Shown one piece after another: positions 46,965-57,378 of a DNA stretch of 64,000 nucleotides. The first letter of the stretch is position 1; the number at the start of each line of letters is the position of its first letter. Origin of the DNA: an uncultured Nocardioides sp. GTDB taxonomy: Bacteria > Actinomycetota > Actinomycetes > Propionibacteriales > Nocardioidaceae. Position numbers and translations under genes: made by a program. The stretch covers positions 1 through 64,000 of the forward strand of contig NZ_CANLDB010000004.1 in the NCBI RefSeq assembly GCF_947489365.1, given 5' to 3'. The notes beneath the pieces are model-generated. The model was not told the DNA's origin. It did not search any database and worked only from the letters and a program-made list of their open reading frames with translations.

Positions 46965-47576
46965 GTGCCAGGTCAGCGTCGGGAGGAGGCGATCCGCACG
47001 CGACGCGTGTGGACCGTGCCGAACGCGCTCAGCATGCTGCGCCTGGCCGCGCTGCCGCTGTTCCTGTGGCTGGTGCTCGGCCCGGAGGCCGACGGCTGGG
47101 CGCTCGTGGTGCTCATGGCGTCGGGCGTCACCGACTGGCTCGACGGCTACCTCGCCCGCCGGCTCGGGCAGTACTCGACGGTGGGGGAGATCCTCGACCC
47201 GGTCGCCGACCGGCTCTACATCCTCGCGGTCATCATCGGCCTCGCGCTGCGCGACGTGATCCCGTGGTGGGTGGCGATCGCGCTGCCGCTCCGGGACCTG
47301 CTGCTGTGGGGCCTGGTGCCGCTGCTGCGCACCCGCGGCTACTCCTCGCTGCCCGTGCACTTCCTCGGCAAGGCGGCCACCTTCAACCTGCTCTACGCCT
47401 TCCCGCTGCTGCTGCTCGGGGAGAACGAGGGCGTCATCGGCACGATGGCCCTGGTCTTCGGCTGGGCCTTCGCGGTCTGGGGCATCGGGCTCTACTGGTG
47501 GGCCGGGGTCCTCTACGCCTGGCAGGTCCGCAAGCTGCTCGCGACGACGGAGCGACGGGTGGTGCACCGTGGCTGA
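46965..47576 (+). CDS. CDP-alcohol phosphatidyltransferase family protein (PgsA2 position)
   Basis: Membrane enzyme of 203 residues that transfers a phosphatidyl group from CDP-diacylglycerol to an alcohol. The signature D(G)xxAR...G...D...D is seen as SGVTDWLDGYLARRLGQYST and GEILDPVADR. About six hydrophobic helices follow. Position before the DUF881 gene matches Rv1822 (pgsA2). Product could be PGP or cardiolipin-type lipid; not resolvable by eye. The stop overlaps the DUF881 start. Confidence 0.9.
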   Translation: MPGQRREEAIRTRRVWTVPNALSMLRLAALPLFLWLVLGPEADGWALVVLMASGVTDWLDGYLARRLGQYSTVGEILDPVADRLYILAVIIGLALRDVIPWWVAIALPLRDLLLWGLVPLLRTRGYSSLPVHFLGKAATFNLLYAFPLLLLGENEGVIGTMALVFGWAFAVWGIGLYWWAGVLYAWQVRKLLATTERRVVHRG

Positions 47577-48534
47577 GCCGACCCCGCACAAGGCCCCGCA
47601 CAAGCCCCCGCACAAGGCCCCGCACAGGACCCCGGCATCGCCGACGCGACAGCCCGCGCCGCTGCCCGCCCACGTCACCACCCCGCTGCTGGCGCTGATC
47701 ACCGCGCAGGCCCTCGACGAGGACTACGCCGTCGCCGCACGCCGCCGCGCCGACGCCCGGCACTCAGAGCCCACCCAGCCCGACCAGCCCACCCAGCCTG
47801 GCCACGCCACGCCGAGCACCCCGCCCGGACGTCGGCGTGCGGGGCTCCCGGCGCTGGCCGCCGTCGCCGTGCTTGGCCTGCTCATCACCGTCACCGCGGT
47901 CGAGACCGACAGGGACCGCGGTGCGCAGGAGTCCGACCGCGCCTCGCTGGTCGCCGAGGCGGAGCAGCGACGCGACGGCCTGGGCGACGCCCAGGCCCGG
48001 CTCGCCGAGCTGCGCGACGCCAACGTCGCGGAGAGCGCCACGCTGGCCGACCTGACCGACCGGCAGGAGTCCTCCGACGCCCGCCTGGCGCGGCTGCGGG
48101 CCGTCACCGGCTACGGCGCCGTCACGGGGCCCGGCGTGCGCCTCACCTTCGACGACCCGCCGGACGGCGACCCGGCCGACGACATGACCCAGGTGCTCGA
48201 CGGGCTCTGGAACGCCGGCGCCGAGGCGATCGCCATCAACGGCCGCCGGGTGGCCACGCTGACCCGGGTGGCCAGCACCGGGCCCGCCGTCAGCCTCGAC
48301 GGCCGCAGCCTCGACCCGCCGTACGTCGTGGAGGCGGTCGGCGACCCCCAGACCATGCCCGCCCGCTTCGCGGAGTCGTCGTCCGGCTCGGAGTTCAACC
48401 TCCTCGCCGAGGCGCTGGTCTTCGACGTCGAGCTCGTCACCGTCGACGACCTCGAGCTCCCCGCGGCGACGCTGCCGCCGGGGCTCGACCTCGGCGTCGA
48501 CGAGCCGGAGCTGCCCGAGAGGAGCACCTCGTGA
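47569..48534 (+). CDS. DUF881 family membrane protein (N-terminal long form)
   Basis: Protein of 321 residues. A proline/histidine-rich cytoplasmic tail of about 85 residues starts with four near-identical HKxP-type units (47587-47634), then a single membrane segment (about 90-110, LPALAAVAVLGLLITVTAV), a coiled coil (about 115-180) and the external DUF881 domain (GVRLTFDDPP, AGAEAIAINGRR). Matches Rv1823. Start GTG 47569 overlaps the previous stop. Function unknown; B. subtilis homologues sit in sigma/division loci. Confidence 0.88.
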   Translation: MAEPTPHKAPHKPPHKAPHRTPASPTRQPAPLPAHVTTPLLALITAQALDEDYAVAARRRADARHSEPTQPDQPTQPGHATPSTPPGRRRAGLPALAAVAVLGLLITVTAVETDRDRGAQESDRASLVAEAEQRRDGLGDAQARLAELRDANVAESATLADLTDRQESSDARLARLRAVTGYGAVTGPGVRLTFDDPPDGDPADDMTQVLDGLWNAGAEAIAINGRRVATLTRVASTGPAVSLDGRSLDPPYVVEAVGDPQTMPARFAESSSGSEFNLLAEALVFDVELVTVDDLELPAATLPPGLDLGVDEPELPERSTS

Positions 48535-48863
48535 TCGCCGTCCTCGGCCTGCTGGTCGGCGTGGTCCTCGGGCTGGTCCTGCAGCCCGACGTCCCGCTGG
48601 GCCTCGAGCCCTACCTGCCCATCGCCGTCGTCGCCGCGCTGGACGCCGCGTTCGGCGGCCTGCGCGCGTTCCTCGACGGCATCTTCGACGACAAGGTGTT
48701 CGTCATCTCGTTCGTCTCGAACGTCGTCATCGCGGCCGCGATCGTGTACGTCGGGGACCGGCTCGGGGTCGGCGGCCAGCTCTCGACGGGTGTGATCGTC
48801 GTGCTCGGGATCCGGATCTTCTCCAACGTCGCGGCCATCCGCCGCCACCTGTTCCATGCCTGA
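48531..48863 (+). CDS. sbp: DUF1290 small membrane protein (Sbp-like)
   Basis: Protein of 110 residues with three predicted membrane helices: MIAVLGLLVGVVLGLVLQP, LPIAVVAALDAAFGGLRAFL, and VFVISFVSNVVIAAAIVYVGD. It resembles B. subtilis small basic protein Sbp and Rv1824. It is sandwiched between two DUF881 genes with overlaps of 4 and 8 nt, so the three products likely form one membrane complex. No enzymatic motif is visible. Confidence 0.88.
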   Translation: MIAVLGLLVGVVLGLVLQPDVPLGLEPYLPIAVVAALDAAFGGLRAFLDGIFDDKVFVISFVSNVVIAAAIVYVGDRLGVGGQLSTGVIVVLGIRIFSNVAAIRRHLFHA

Positions 48864-49614
48864 TCCCATGCCTGACTCCGTGCCCGACGAGCAGCCACGG
48901 GACGGCCGGGAACGCCTCAAGGAGGCGTTCCGGCGACCGGGACGCGGCCAGGTCGTGGTGGCCGTGCTGCTCGCCGCCGTCGGCTTCGGCGCGGTGACCC
49001 AGGTCAACGCCAACGAGAACAACGACACCTACGCGGGCTACCGCCAGCAGGACCTCATCGACGCGCTGTCCGGCCTGGCCGGCGCCTCCGAGCGGGCACG
49101 CTCCGAGATCGAGCGGCTCGAGCAGTCCCGCGCCGACCTGCTCGACCGCACCGAGCGCCGCCGGGCGGCCCTCGAGCAGGCCCAGCAGGAGGCGGACGAC
49201 CTCACGGTGCTGGCCGGGCTCGTGCCCGTCTCGGGGCCGGGCCTGACGATCCGGCTCGCCGACGAGGGCACGGTCAGCATCAACTCGATGCTCGACCTCG
49301 TCCAGGAGCTCCGCAGCGCCGGCGCGGAGGCGATCGAGATCGACGGACAGGTGCGCCTCGTCGTCAGCTCGGCCTTCGAGGCGACCGAGGAGGGCCTGGT
49401 CGTCGACGGGGTGCTGCTGGAGGCGCCGTACGTCGTGGACGTCATCGGGGAGCCCTCGGCGCTGCGCGGCGCCATCAGCTTCCCCGGCGGGCCCGAGGAC
49501 TCCGTCGAGGACGACGGCGCGACCATCGCGGTGGAGCAGCCCGAGACCGTCGAGGTCGAGACCGTGGTCACCGAATCCGACGCCGCCCCGGACCTCGCCG
49601 AACCGGTGGAGTAG
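48856..49614 (+). CDS. DUF881 family membrane protein (second copy)
   Basis: Protein of 252 residues: short cytoplasmic start, one membrane helix (about 35-55, [20 protein letters not shown]), a long coiled coil (about 70-115, rich in Glu/Arg/Ala), the DUF881 domain ([30 protein letters not shown]) and an acidic C-terminal tail. It is a paralogue of the gene two places upstream but lacks its Pro/His tail. Matches Rv1825. ATG 48856 overlaps sbp. Confidence 0.88.
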   Translation: MPDPMPDSVPDEQPRDGRERLKEAFRRPGRGQVVVAVLLAAVGFGAVTQVNANENNDTYAGYRQQDLIDALSGLAGASERARSEIERLEQSRADLLDRTERRRAALEQAQQEADDLTVLAGLVPVSGPGLTIRLADEGTVSINSMLDLVQELRSAGAEAIEIDGQVRLVVSSAFEATEEGLVVDGVLLEAPYVVDVIGEPSALRGAISFPGGPEDSVEDDGATIAVEQPETVEVETVVTESDAAPDLAEPVE

Positions 49615-49632
49615 GTCCCCGGCGGGAGTGGG

Positions 49633-49646
49633 TACGCTCCTCGCCC
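49633..49646 (+). promoter_or_regulatory. Leaderless -10 box for gcvH
   Basis: TACGCT (49633-49638) lies 8 nt before ATG 49647. Confidence 0.5.
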
Positions 49647-50036
49647 ATGAGCCAGACCCCACCGGACCTGCACTACACGGCGGAGCACGAGTGGGTCGCC
49701 GACCCGGACGGCGACGGCGCGGTCCGCGTCGGGATCACCGACTTCGCGCAGGGCGAGCTCGGCGACATCGTGTACGTCGACCTCCCCGAGGCCGGCACCA
49801 CGGTGCAGGCCGGCACCACCTGCGGCGAGCTCGAGTCGACGAAGTCGGTCAGCGACGTCTACGCGCCGGTCTCCGGCACCGTGACGGCGACGAACCCGGC
49901 GCTGGGCGACACCCCCGAGCTGGTCAACTCCGACCCCTACGGCCAGGGCTGGCTGTTCGAGGTCCGGCCCGACGACGCGGAAGAGCTGACCTCGCTGATG
50001 GACGCCACGGCGTACTCGGCGAGCCTCGAGTCCTGA
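49647..50036 (+). CDS. gcvH: Glycine cleavage system H protein
   Basis: Lipoyl carrier of the glycine cleavage complex, 129 residues. YTAEHEWV opens it; the lipoylation site is Lys66 in [11 protein letters not shown]. It shuttles the aminomethyl group from GcvP to GcvT. gcvP is 3 kb downstream with its own riboswitch; gcvT is not in the window. gcvH has a promoter-like box of its own. The arrangement gcvH-FHA-MerR matches Rv1826-Rv1828. Confidence 0.96.
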   Translation: MSQTPPDLHYTAEHEWVADPDGDGAVRVGITDFAQGELGDIVYVDLPEAGTTVQAGTTCGELESTKSVSDVYAPVSGTVTATNPALGDTPELVNSDPYGQGWLFEVRPDDAEELTSLMDATAYSASLES

Positions 50037-50139
50037 CTGATAGGTTCGGCAACCACCGCGGTCGGAGATCGTGGTGAGGGCGCACGAGCACACGCCATCG
50101 GCCGAGGCCGGCGAGACGCAGCACCGGAGGGATGCACCA

Positions 50140-50664
50140 ATGCCGTTCTGCACAGCCTGCGGAAGGCAGAACCCGGACGACGCCCGGTTCTGCGCCCAGT
50201 GCGGCACCAGGCTGGCGACCGACGTCACCTCGACGGGCAGCTCGCCTGCCGCCGAGCCCACGGACGCCACCGCGACCATCACGTTCGGAGCCCCCGAGAA
50301 GGAGAGCTCCGACCGTCAGCTGAGCCCGGTGGACGCCGCGGCCGTCGACGCGCTGCCGCCGGGCCACGCCCTGCTCGTGGTGCAGCGCGGCCCCGGCGCC
50401 GGCAGCCGGTTCCTGCTCGACCAGGACCTGGTCGCGGCCGGCCGCCACCCCGAGAGCGAGATCTTCCTGGACGACGTGACGGTGTCGCGCCGCCACGCGG
50501 AGTTCCGGCGCGGCGCGGGGACCTACACCGTCAGCGACGTCGGCAGCCTCAACGGCACCTACGTCAACCGCGACCGCATCGACGAGCTGGCGCTCACCGA
50601 CGGCGACGAGGTGCAGATCGGCAAGTACCGCCTCGTGTTCTTCGCCGGCCACCAGCAGGGCTGA
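50140..50664 (+). CDS. garA: FHA domain protein with N-terminal zinc ribbon (GarA/OdhI-like)
   Basis: Phospho-threonine-binding protein of 174 residues. An N-terminal CxxC-CxxC zinc ribbon (FCTACGRQNPDDARFCAQCG) precedes a flexible stretch with TATITF that may be the kinase-phosphorylated threonine motif as in GarA. The FHA domain (about 80-165) has the canonical AGRHPESEIFLDD, VSRRHAEF and LNGTYVNRDRI. GarA/OdhI inhibit 2-oxoglutarate dehydrogenase when unphosphorylated. The zinc ribbon is an addition to the classical form. A longer start at 50071 is possible but lacks family similarity. Confidence 0.85.
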   Translation: MPFCTACGRQNPDDARFCAQCGTRLATDVTSTGSSPAAEPTDATATITFGAPEKESSDRQLSPVDAAAVDALPPGHALLVVQRGPGAGSRFLLDQDLVAAGRHPESEIFLDDVTVSRRHAEFRRGAGTYTVSDVGSLNGTYVNRDRIDELALTDGDEVQIGKYRLVFFAGHQQG

Positions 50665-50672
50665 CCCGCACG

Positions 50673-51422
50673 ATGCCGGCTCACTCGGCCACGCCCTCAC
50701 CGGCGGCGTCACCGGCTGCCCGGATGACGATCGGGCAGGTCCTCGACCTGCTGCGTCCCGATTTCCCGGGCGTCACCATCCCGAAGATCCGGTTCCTCGA
50801 GGACAAGGGCCTGATCAAGCCGGAGCGCACCGCCGCCGGCTACCGGAAGTTCTCCGACGTCGACGTCGAGCGCCTGCGCTACGTCCTGCGGATGCAGCGC
50901 GACCACTACCTGCCGCTCCGGGTCATCGGCGACCAGCTCGACGCGATCGACCGCGGCCTCGAGCCGCCCGAGCCCGAGGCCGTCACCCCCACCGTCCCGG
51001 TCGTCGCGCTCGGCGACGACGGACTCCCGTCGCCGGACGCCTTCGTCCGCAACGACGGGCTGCGCCTGTCGCGCCGCGAGCTGCTGAAGGTCGCCGAGGT
51101 GGACGACGACCTGCTCACCGCGCTCGAGCAGTACGGCCTTATCGCCCCGCTGACCGGCACCGCCCACTACGACACCGACGCCCTGCTGGTGGCGCGCACC
51201 GCGCGCGACCTGGCGGCGTACGGCGTCGAGCCGCGTCACCTGCGGGCGTTCCGGACCGCCGCGGACCGCGAGATCGGGCTCGTCGAGCAGGTCATCGCAC
51301 CGGTCCGCGCCGGCCGCGACGCCGGCGCCCGGCAGCGCGCCGAGGAGCTCCAGGGCCAGGTGGCGGCCCTCTCGGTGCGGCTGCACGCCACCCTGGTGCG
51401 CGCCGGCCTGCGCCGCTCCTGA
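50673..51422 (+). CDS. ftsR: MerR-family regulator FtsR
   Basis: DNA-binding protein of 249 residues with an N-terminal winged MerR HTH (RMTIGQVLDLLRPDFPGVTI, then RFLEDKGLIKPERTAAGYRKFS) and a long helical C-terminal half. Corynebacterium FtsR activates ftsZ; Rv1828 is the M. tuberculosis counterpart in this same gene order. The C-terminal domain has no MerR metal or drug motif. It follows the FHA gene by 8 nt. Confidence 0.9.
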   Translation: MPAHSATPSPAASPAARMTIGQVLDLLRPDFPGVTIPKIRFLEDKGLIKPERTAAGYRKFSDVDVERLRYVLRMQRDHYLPLRVIGDQLDAIDRGLEPPEPEAVTPTVPVVALGDDGLPSPDAFVRNDGLRLSRRELLKVAEVDDDLLTALEQYGLIAPLTGTAHYDTDALLVARTARDLAAYGVEPRHLRAFRTAADREIGLVEQVIAPVRAGRDAGARQRAEELQGQVAALSVRLHATLVRAGLRRS

Positions 51423-51462
51423 CACTCGTGCCCACGCCCGCCCGCCGCTCGCGGACCGGGAG

Positions 51463-51474
51463 TAGGGTGACGGA
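51463..51474 (+). promoter_or_regulatory. Leaderless -10 box for the nuclease gene
   Basis: TAGGGT (51463-51468) lies 6 nt before GTG 51475. Confidence 0.55.
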
Positions 51475-51939
51475 GTGCGCGAGGTCGATGTCATCGGAGT
51501 CCGGGTCGAGATGCCCTCGAACCAGCCGATCGTGCTGCTTCGCGAGGTCAGCGGCGAGCGGTACCTGCCCATCTGGATCGGAGCGGTCGAGGCCACGGCC
51601 ATCGCCTTCGCCCAGCAGGGCGTCGTCCCACCGCGCCCCCTGACCCACGACCTCCTCAAGGACGTCCTCGAGGCCACCGGCAGCCCGCTGACCGAGGTCC
51701 GGATCGACGACATGCGCGACGGCGTCTTCTACGCCACGCTCGTGCTCGACGGCGGCACCGAGGTCTCCGCCCGCCCCTCCGACTCGATCGCCCTCGCGCT
51801 GCGCACCGGCACCAAGATCGTCTGCGCCGACTCCGTGCTCGAGGAGGCCGGCCTGGCCGTCCCCGCCGAGCAGGAGGACGAGGTCGAGAAGTTCCGCGAG
51901 TTCCTCGACCAGGTCACCCCCGAGGACTTCGAGTCCTGA
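51475..51939 (+). CDS. Bifunctional nuclease family protein (DUF151)
   Basis: Protein of 154 residues: VIGVRVEMPSNQPIVLLREV, YLPIWIGAVEATAIAFAQQGV, RPLTHDLLKDVLEATG and SARPSDSIALALRTG match DUF151. Plant and cyanobacterial relatives have RNase and DNase activity; the bacterial role is unclear. Same position as Rv1829. It is transcribed from its own leaderless-like start and ends before a hairpin-rich gap. Confidence 0.92.
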   Translation: MREVDVIGVRVEMPSNQPIVLLREVSGERYLPIWIGAVEATAIAFAQQGVVPPRPLTHDLLKDVLEATGSPLTEVRIDDMRDGVFYATLVLDGGTEVSARPSDSIALALRTGTKIVCADSVLEEAGLAVPAEQEDEVEKFREFLDQVTPEDFES

Positions 51940-52269
51940 GCGGGCCGGTCGCTCCGGGGGCTGGGGTGTGTGCCGGGTTCCCAGGTTGCCCTGGGATGTC
52001 GGCACCTCCCGTGCGAAATTCGGCACGGTGAGTGCCGAGGTCACTGCCTACCCTGGGAAACCGGCCCGCACCCAGCGACCAGCCCTCACCCTCACCATGA
52101 AGGTGAGACTCGTGACCGACACGCCGGGGTGCCGCGTTGACCGCCCGGTGAGCCCGGCCTACCGTGAACTGTCTCCGTTGAAACTCCACCGTTGTGGTCA
52201 GCCCCCTCGCTGATCCCTCACGCGGTCCTCGGGAGTGACATCGAGCGGAGCGGACGATGGAGGACCCCC
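51940..52269. other. Structured 330-bp intergenic region upstream of the second MerR gene
   Basis: No gene. It holds an imperfect 34-nt hairpin (51971-52004, with TGCCG/CGGCA and CCCAGG/CCTGGG arms), a CGGCAC/GTGCCG hairpin (52021-52037), a CTCACC/GGTGAG hairpin (52091-52107), boxes TCGGCAC at 51999 and 52020 (21 bp apart) and GTGCCGA at 52032, and a full promoter at 52137-52165. The region is a likely regulatory platform. Confidence 0.7.
52137..52165 (+). promoter_or_regulatory. Full sigma-70/HrdB-type promoter for the second MerR gene
   Basis: TTGACC (52137-52142) and TACCGT (52160-52165) are separated by exactly 17 bp. This is the best -35/-10 pair in the window and implies a leader of about 100 nt before GTG 52270. 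Confidence 0.8.
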
Positions 52270-52893
52270 GTGGGCACCAAGGACCAGCCGGCCGACCGGC
52301 AGCACGACCAGGCCGGGCTCGAGAAGGCTGCCCAGGCCGCCGACGAGCAGGGGTTGCTCTTCACCGACGACGTCTCGCCGCTGCCCAGCGACACCGGCTA
52401 CCGCGGCCCGACGGCGTGCAACGCCGCCGGCATCACCTACCGCCAGCTCGACTACTGGGCCCGCACCGGCCTCGTCGAGCCCACGGTCCGTGGGGCCAAG
52501 GGCTCCGGGTCGCAGCGGCTCTACTCCTTCCGCGACATCCTGCTGCTCAAGGTCATCAAGCGCCTCCTGGACGCCGGGATCTCGCTGCAGCAGATCCGCT
52601 CCGCCGTCCAGCACCTGCGTGAGCGCGGCACCGACGACCTGACGCAGGTCACCCTCATGAGCGACGGAGCCTCGGTCTACGAGTGCACCTCCGACCACGA
52701 GGTCATCGACCTGCTCCAGGGCGGCCAGGGCGTGTTCGGCATCGCGATCGGCGGCGTCTGGCGCGAGATCGAGGGCACCCTCGCGGACCTGCCGAGCGAG
52801 CGCACTGCCGCGGACGACGAGCCCGCCGAGGTGGCCGAGCCGGTCGCCGGCGACGAGCTCGCCCGCCGTCGCGCGGCCCGCGCCACCGGCTGA
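52270..52893 (+). CDS. MerR-family regulator (Rv1830-like)
   Basis: Regulator of 207 residues. The HTH starts at about 58: YRGPTACNAAGITYRQLDYW, then ARTGLVEPTVRGAKGSGSQRLYSF and RDILLLKVIKRLLDAGISLQQIRSAV. A second part (DLTQVTLMSDGASVYECTSDHEVIDLLQGGQGVFGIAIGGVWREI) is typical of the Rv1830/McdR group linked to cell division and stress. GTG 52270 has a GATGGAGGA site. It is transcribed from a full promoter, unlike its leaderless neighbours. Confidence 0.9.
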   Translation: MGTKDQPADRQHDQAGLEKAAQAADEQGLLFTDDVSPLPSDTGYRGPTACNAAGITYRQLDYWARTGLVEPTVRGAKGSGSQRLYSFRDILLLKVIKRLLDAGISLQQIRSAVQHLRERGTDDLTQVTLMSDGASVYECTSDHEVIDLLQGGQGVFGIAIGGVWREIEGTLADLPSERTAADDEPAEVAEPVAGDELARRRAARATG

Positions 52894-52954
52894 CCGACCC
52901 GCTCCGCCCGACCCGCGCCCACGCGCGGAACCCCGTCCTCGCGCCGCCCCGGTG

Positions 52955-52960
52955 TAACCT
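52955..52960 (+). promoter_or_regulatory. Promoter -10 for the glycine riboswitch-gcvP unit
   Basis: TAACCT, with transcription expected to start near 52967, just before the aptamer. No -35 consensus is seen. Confidence 0.45.
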
Positions 52961-52971
52961 GGGCGGCGCTG

Positions 52972-53131
52972 GCGATCCCGCACGGGAGAGTCGTCGTACG
53001 CCGCGAGGCGTGCGGTGCGCCGAAGGGGCAATTCCTCCCCGGAACCTCTCAGGCACCCGGACCGTGCGGACCAGGCAACTCTGGAGCAGCCCCGCGCAGG
53101 TCGCGGGGCGGTGACAGAGGGGGAGGTGACC
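52972..53131 (+). promoter_or_regulatory. Glycine riboswitch upstream of gcvP
   Basis: Conserved aptamer parts are in order: CACGGGAGAG (52981-52990), GCGCCGAAGGGGCAA (53017-53031), CCTCTCAGGCA (53045-53055), GGACCAGGCAACTCTGG and finally GACAGAGGGGG (53113-53123). One complete aptamer is seen with no clear second copy, so it appears to be a singlet type. It should turn gcvP on when glycine is plentiful. gcvP starts about 30 nt after it. Edges are approximate. Confidence 0.92.
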
Positions 53132-53159
53132 TGGTCGCCACCCCGAGGAGCCCTGCCGC

Positions 53160-56036
<2,877 letters not shown>

Positions 56037-56039
<3 letters not shown>

Positions 56040-56049
56040 CGTCCCGCGG
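56037..56049 (+). promoter_or_regulatory. Leaderless -10 box overlapping the gcvP stop codon
   Basis: TAGCGT (56037-56042) lies 7 nt before GTG 56050; its TAG is the gcvP stop codon. Confidence 0.45.
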
Positions 56050-57378
56050 GTGAGCGTCACCGAGTCCACCGCCCGGCGGCTGCAGGCCGACCTCGCGCGC
56101 GTCCAGGTCGCCGGCCGGCTGCCGTCGGTCGTGGCGTGCGTGGTCCGCGACGGCTTCCCCGTGTGGTCGGACGGGTACGGCGACGTCCCCGGCCCGGTCC
56201 GGCACACGCAGTACCGGATTGGGTCGATCACCAAGACGATGACCGCGGTCGCCGTGCTCGCCCTCGCGGAGGCCGGGGACGTCGACCTCGACGCGCCGGC
56301 GTCGACGTACTGGCCCGAGGCGCCGTACGGCGGGGCGACGCTGCGCCAGCTGCTCGGCCACGGCGGCGGGCTGCCCGCCGAGCCCGCCGGGGCCTGGTGG
56401 GAGCGGGCCGGACGGCCCGACAACGCCGCGGCGCTCGCGGTCGCGGAGAACGGCCGCCGCGGGCCGCACCCACCCGGGCACACGTTCCACTACTCCAACC
56501 TCGGGTACGCCGTCCTCGGCGAGGTCCACGCCCGGGTGCGGGGCACCACCTGGGCCGAGGCGGTCCGCACCGACGTCCTCGACCCCCTCGGGATGCGGCG
56601 GACGACGCTCGAGCCCGCCGGCGCACGAGCCCACGGGTTCAGCGTGCACCCGTGGACCTCGGCGCTGCTCCCGGAGCCGGACTCCGCGACCGGGTCGATG
56701 GCGCCCGCGGGGCAGCTCTGGAGCACCCTCGACGACCTCGCCCGGTGGGTGGGGTTCCTCCTGCACGGCCAGGCCGACGTCCTCGGGGCCGACGCGCTCA
56801 CCCGGGCCCGCGCCGGACAGGTCGGCGACGGCGCCGCGGGCCCCGGCTCGCGGCACGGGCTCGGCCTCCAGCTCGCGCCCGGCGGCGCCGACGGCCTCGT
56901 CGGCCACAGCGGCTCCATGCCGGGCTTCGTCGCGTCCCTGTTCGTCGACCCCGTCCGCCGCACCGGCGCCGTCCTGCTCGCCAACGGCACGACCGGCCTC
57001 AGCCCCGTCGCGGACGCCGAGCGGCTGCTCGCCACCCTCGAGGCGTGCGAGCCGTCGCTGCCGCCGCCGTGGACGCCGACGAGCGAGGTCCCGACCCAGC
57101 TCGCGCCGCTGCTGGGGGTCTGGCACTGGGGTGCCCGCACCCAGGTCTGGTCGATGGCGGGCGACGAGATGGTGGCCCACGAGGCGGGCCGCCTGCTGCA
57201 CCGCTTCGCCGTCGTGCAGGGCCGGGTCACGGCCGTCGCCGGCTACTTCACCGGCGAGGAGGTCGTCCTGCGGCACGGGGTCGGCGGCGCGGAGTACCTC
57301 GACCTCGGGACCTTCGTGCTCACCCGGGCCCCCTACGCACCGGGCGATGTCGTGCCCGGTGGTACACCTACGGTGTGA
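56050..57378 (+). CDS. Serine hydrolase, beta-lactamase family (class C-like)
   Basis: Protein of 442 residues with SxxK at Ser59-Lys62 (RIGSITKTMTAV) and YxN in FHYSNLGYAV. A late GHSGSMPGFV forms the HxG-type third motif. There is no clear signal peptide, so it is likely cytoplasmic, acting as an esterase or peptidase rather than in drug resistance. The stop overlaps the CYTH-CHAD gene by 4 nt. Confidence 0.88.
   Translation: MSVTESTARRLQADLARVQVAGRLPSVVACVVRDGFPVWSDGYGDVPGPVRHTQYRIGSITKTMTAVAVLALAEAGDVDLDAPASTYWPEAPYGGATLRQLLGHGGGLPAEPAGAWWERAGRPDNAAALAVAENGRRGPHPPGHTFHYSNLGYAVLGEVHARVRGTTWAEAVRTDVLDPLGMRRTTLEPAGARAHGFSVHPWTSALLPEPDSATGSMAPAGQLWSTLDDLARWVGFLLHGQADVLGADALTRARAGQVGDGAAGPGSRHGLGLQLAPGGADGLVGHSGSMPGFVASLFVDPVRRTGAVLLANGTTGLSPVADAERLLATLEACEPSLPPPWTPTSEVPTQLAPLLGVWHWGARTQVWSMAGDEMVAHEAGRLLHRFAVVQGRVTAVAGYFTGEEVVLRHGVGGAEYLDLGTFVLTRAPYAPGDVVPGGTPTV

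Noticed and set aside
56050..57378. Antibiotic-resistance beta-lactamase
   Set aside because: The SxxK/YxN set is shared by many esterases and peptidases, and no export signal is visible.
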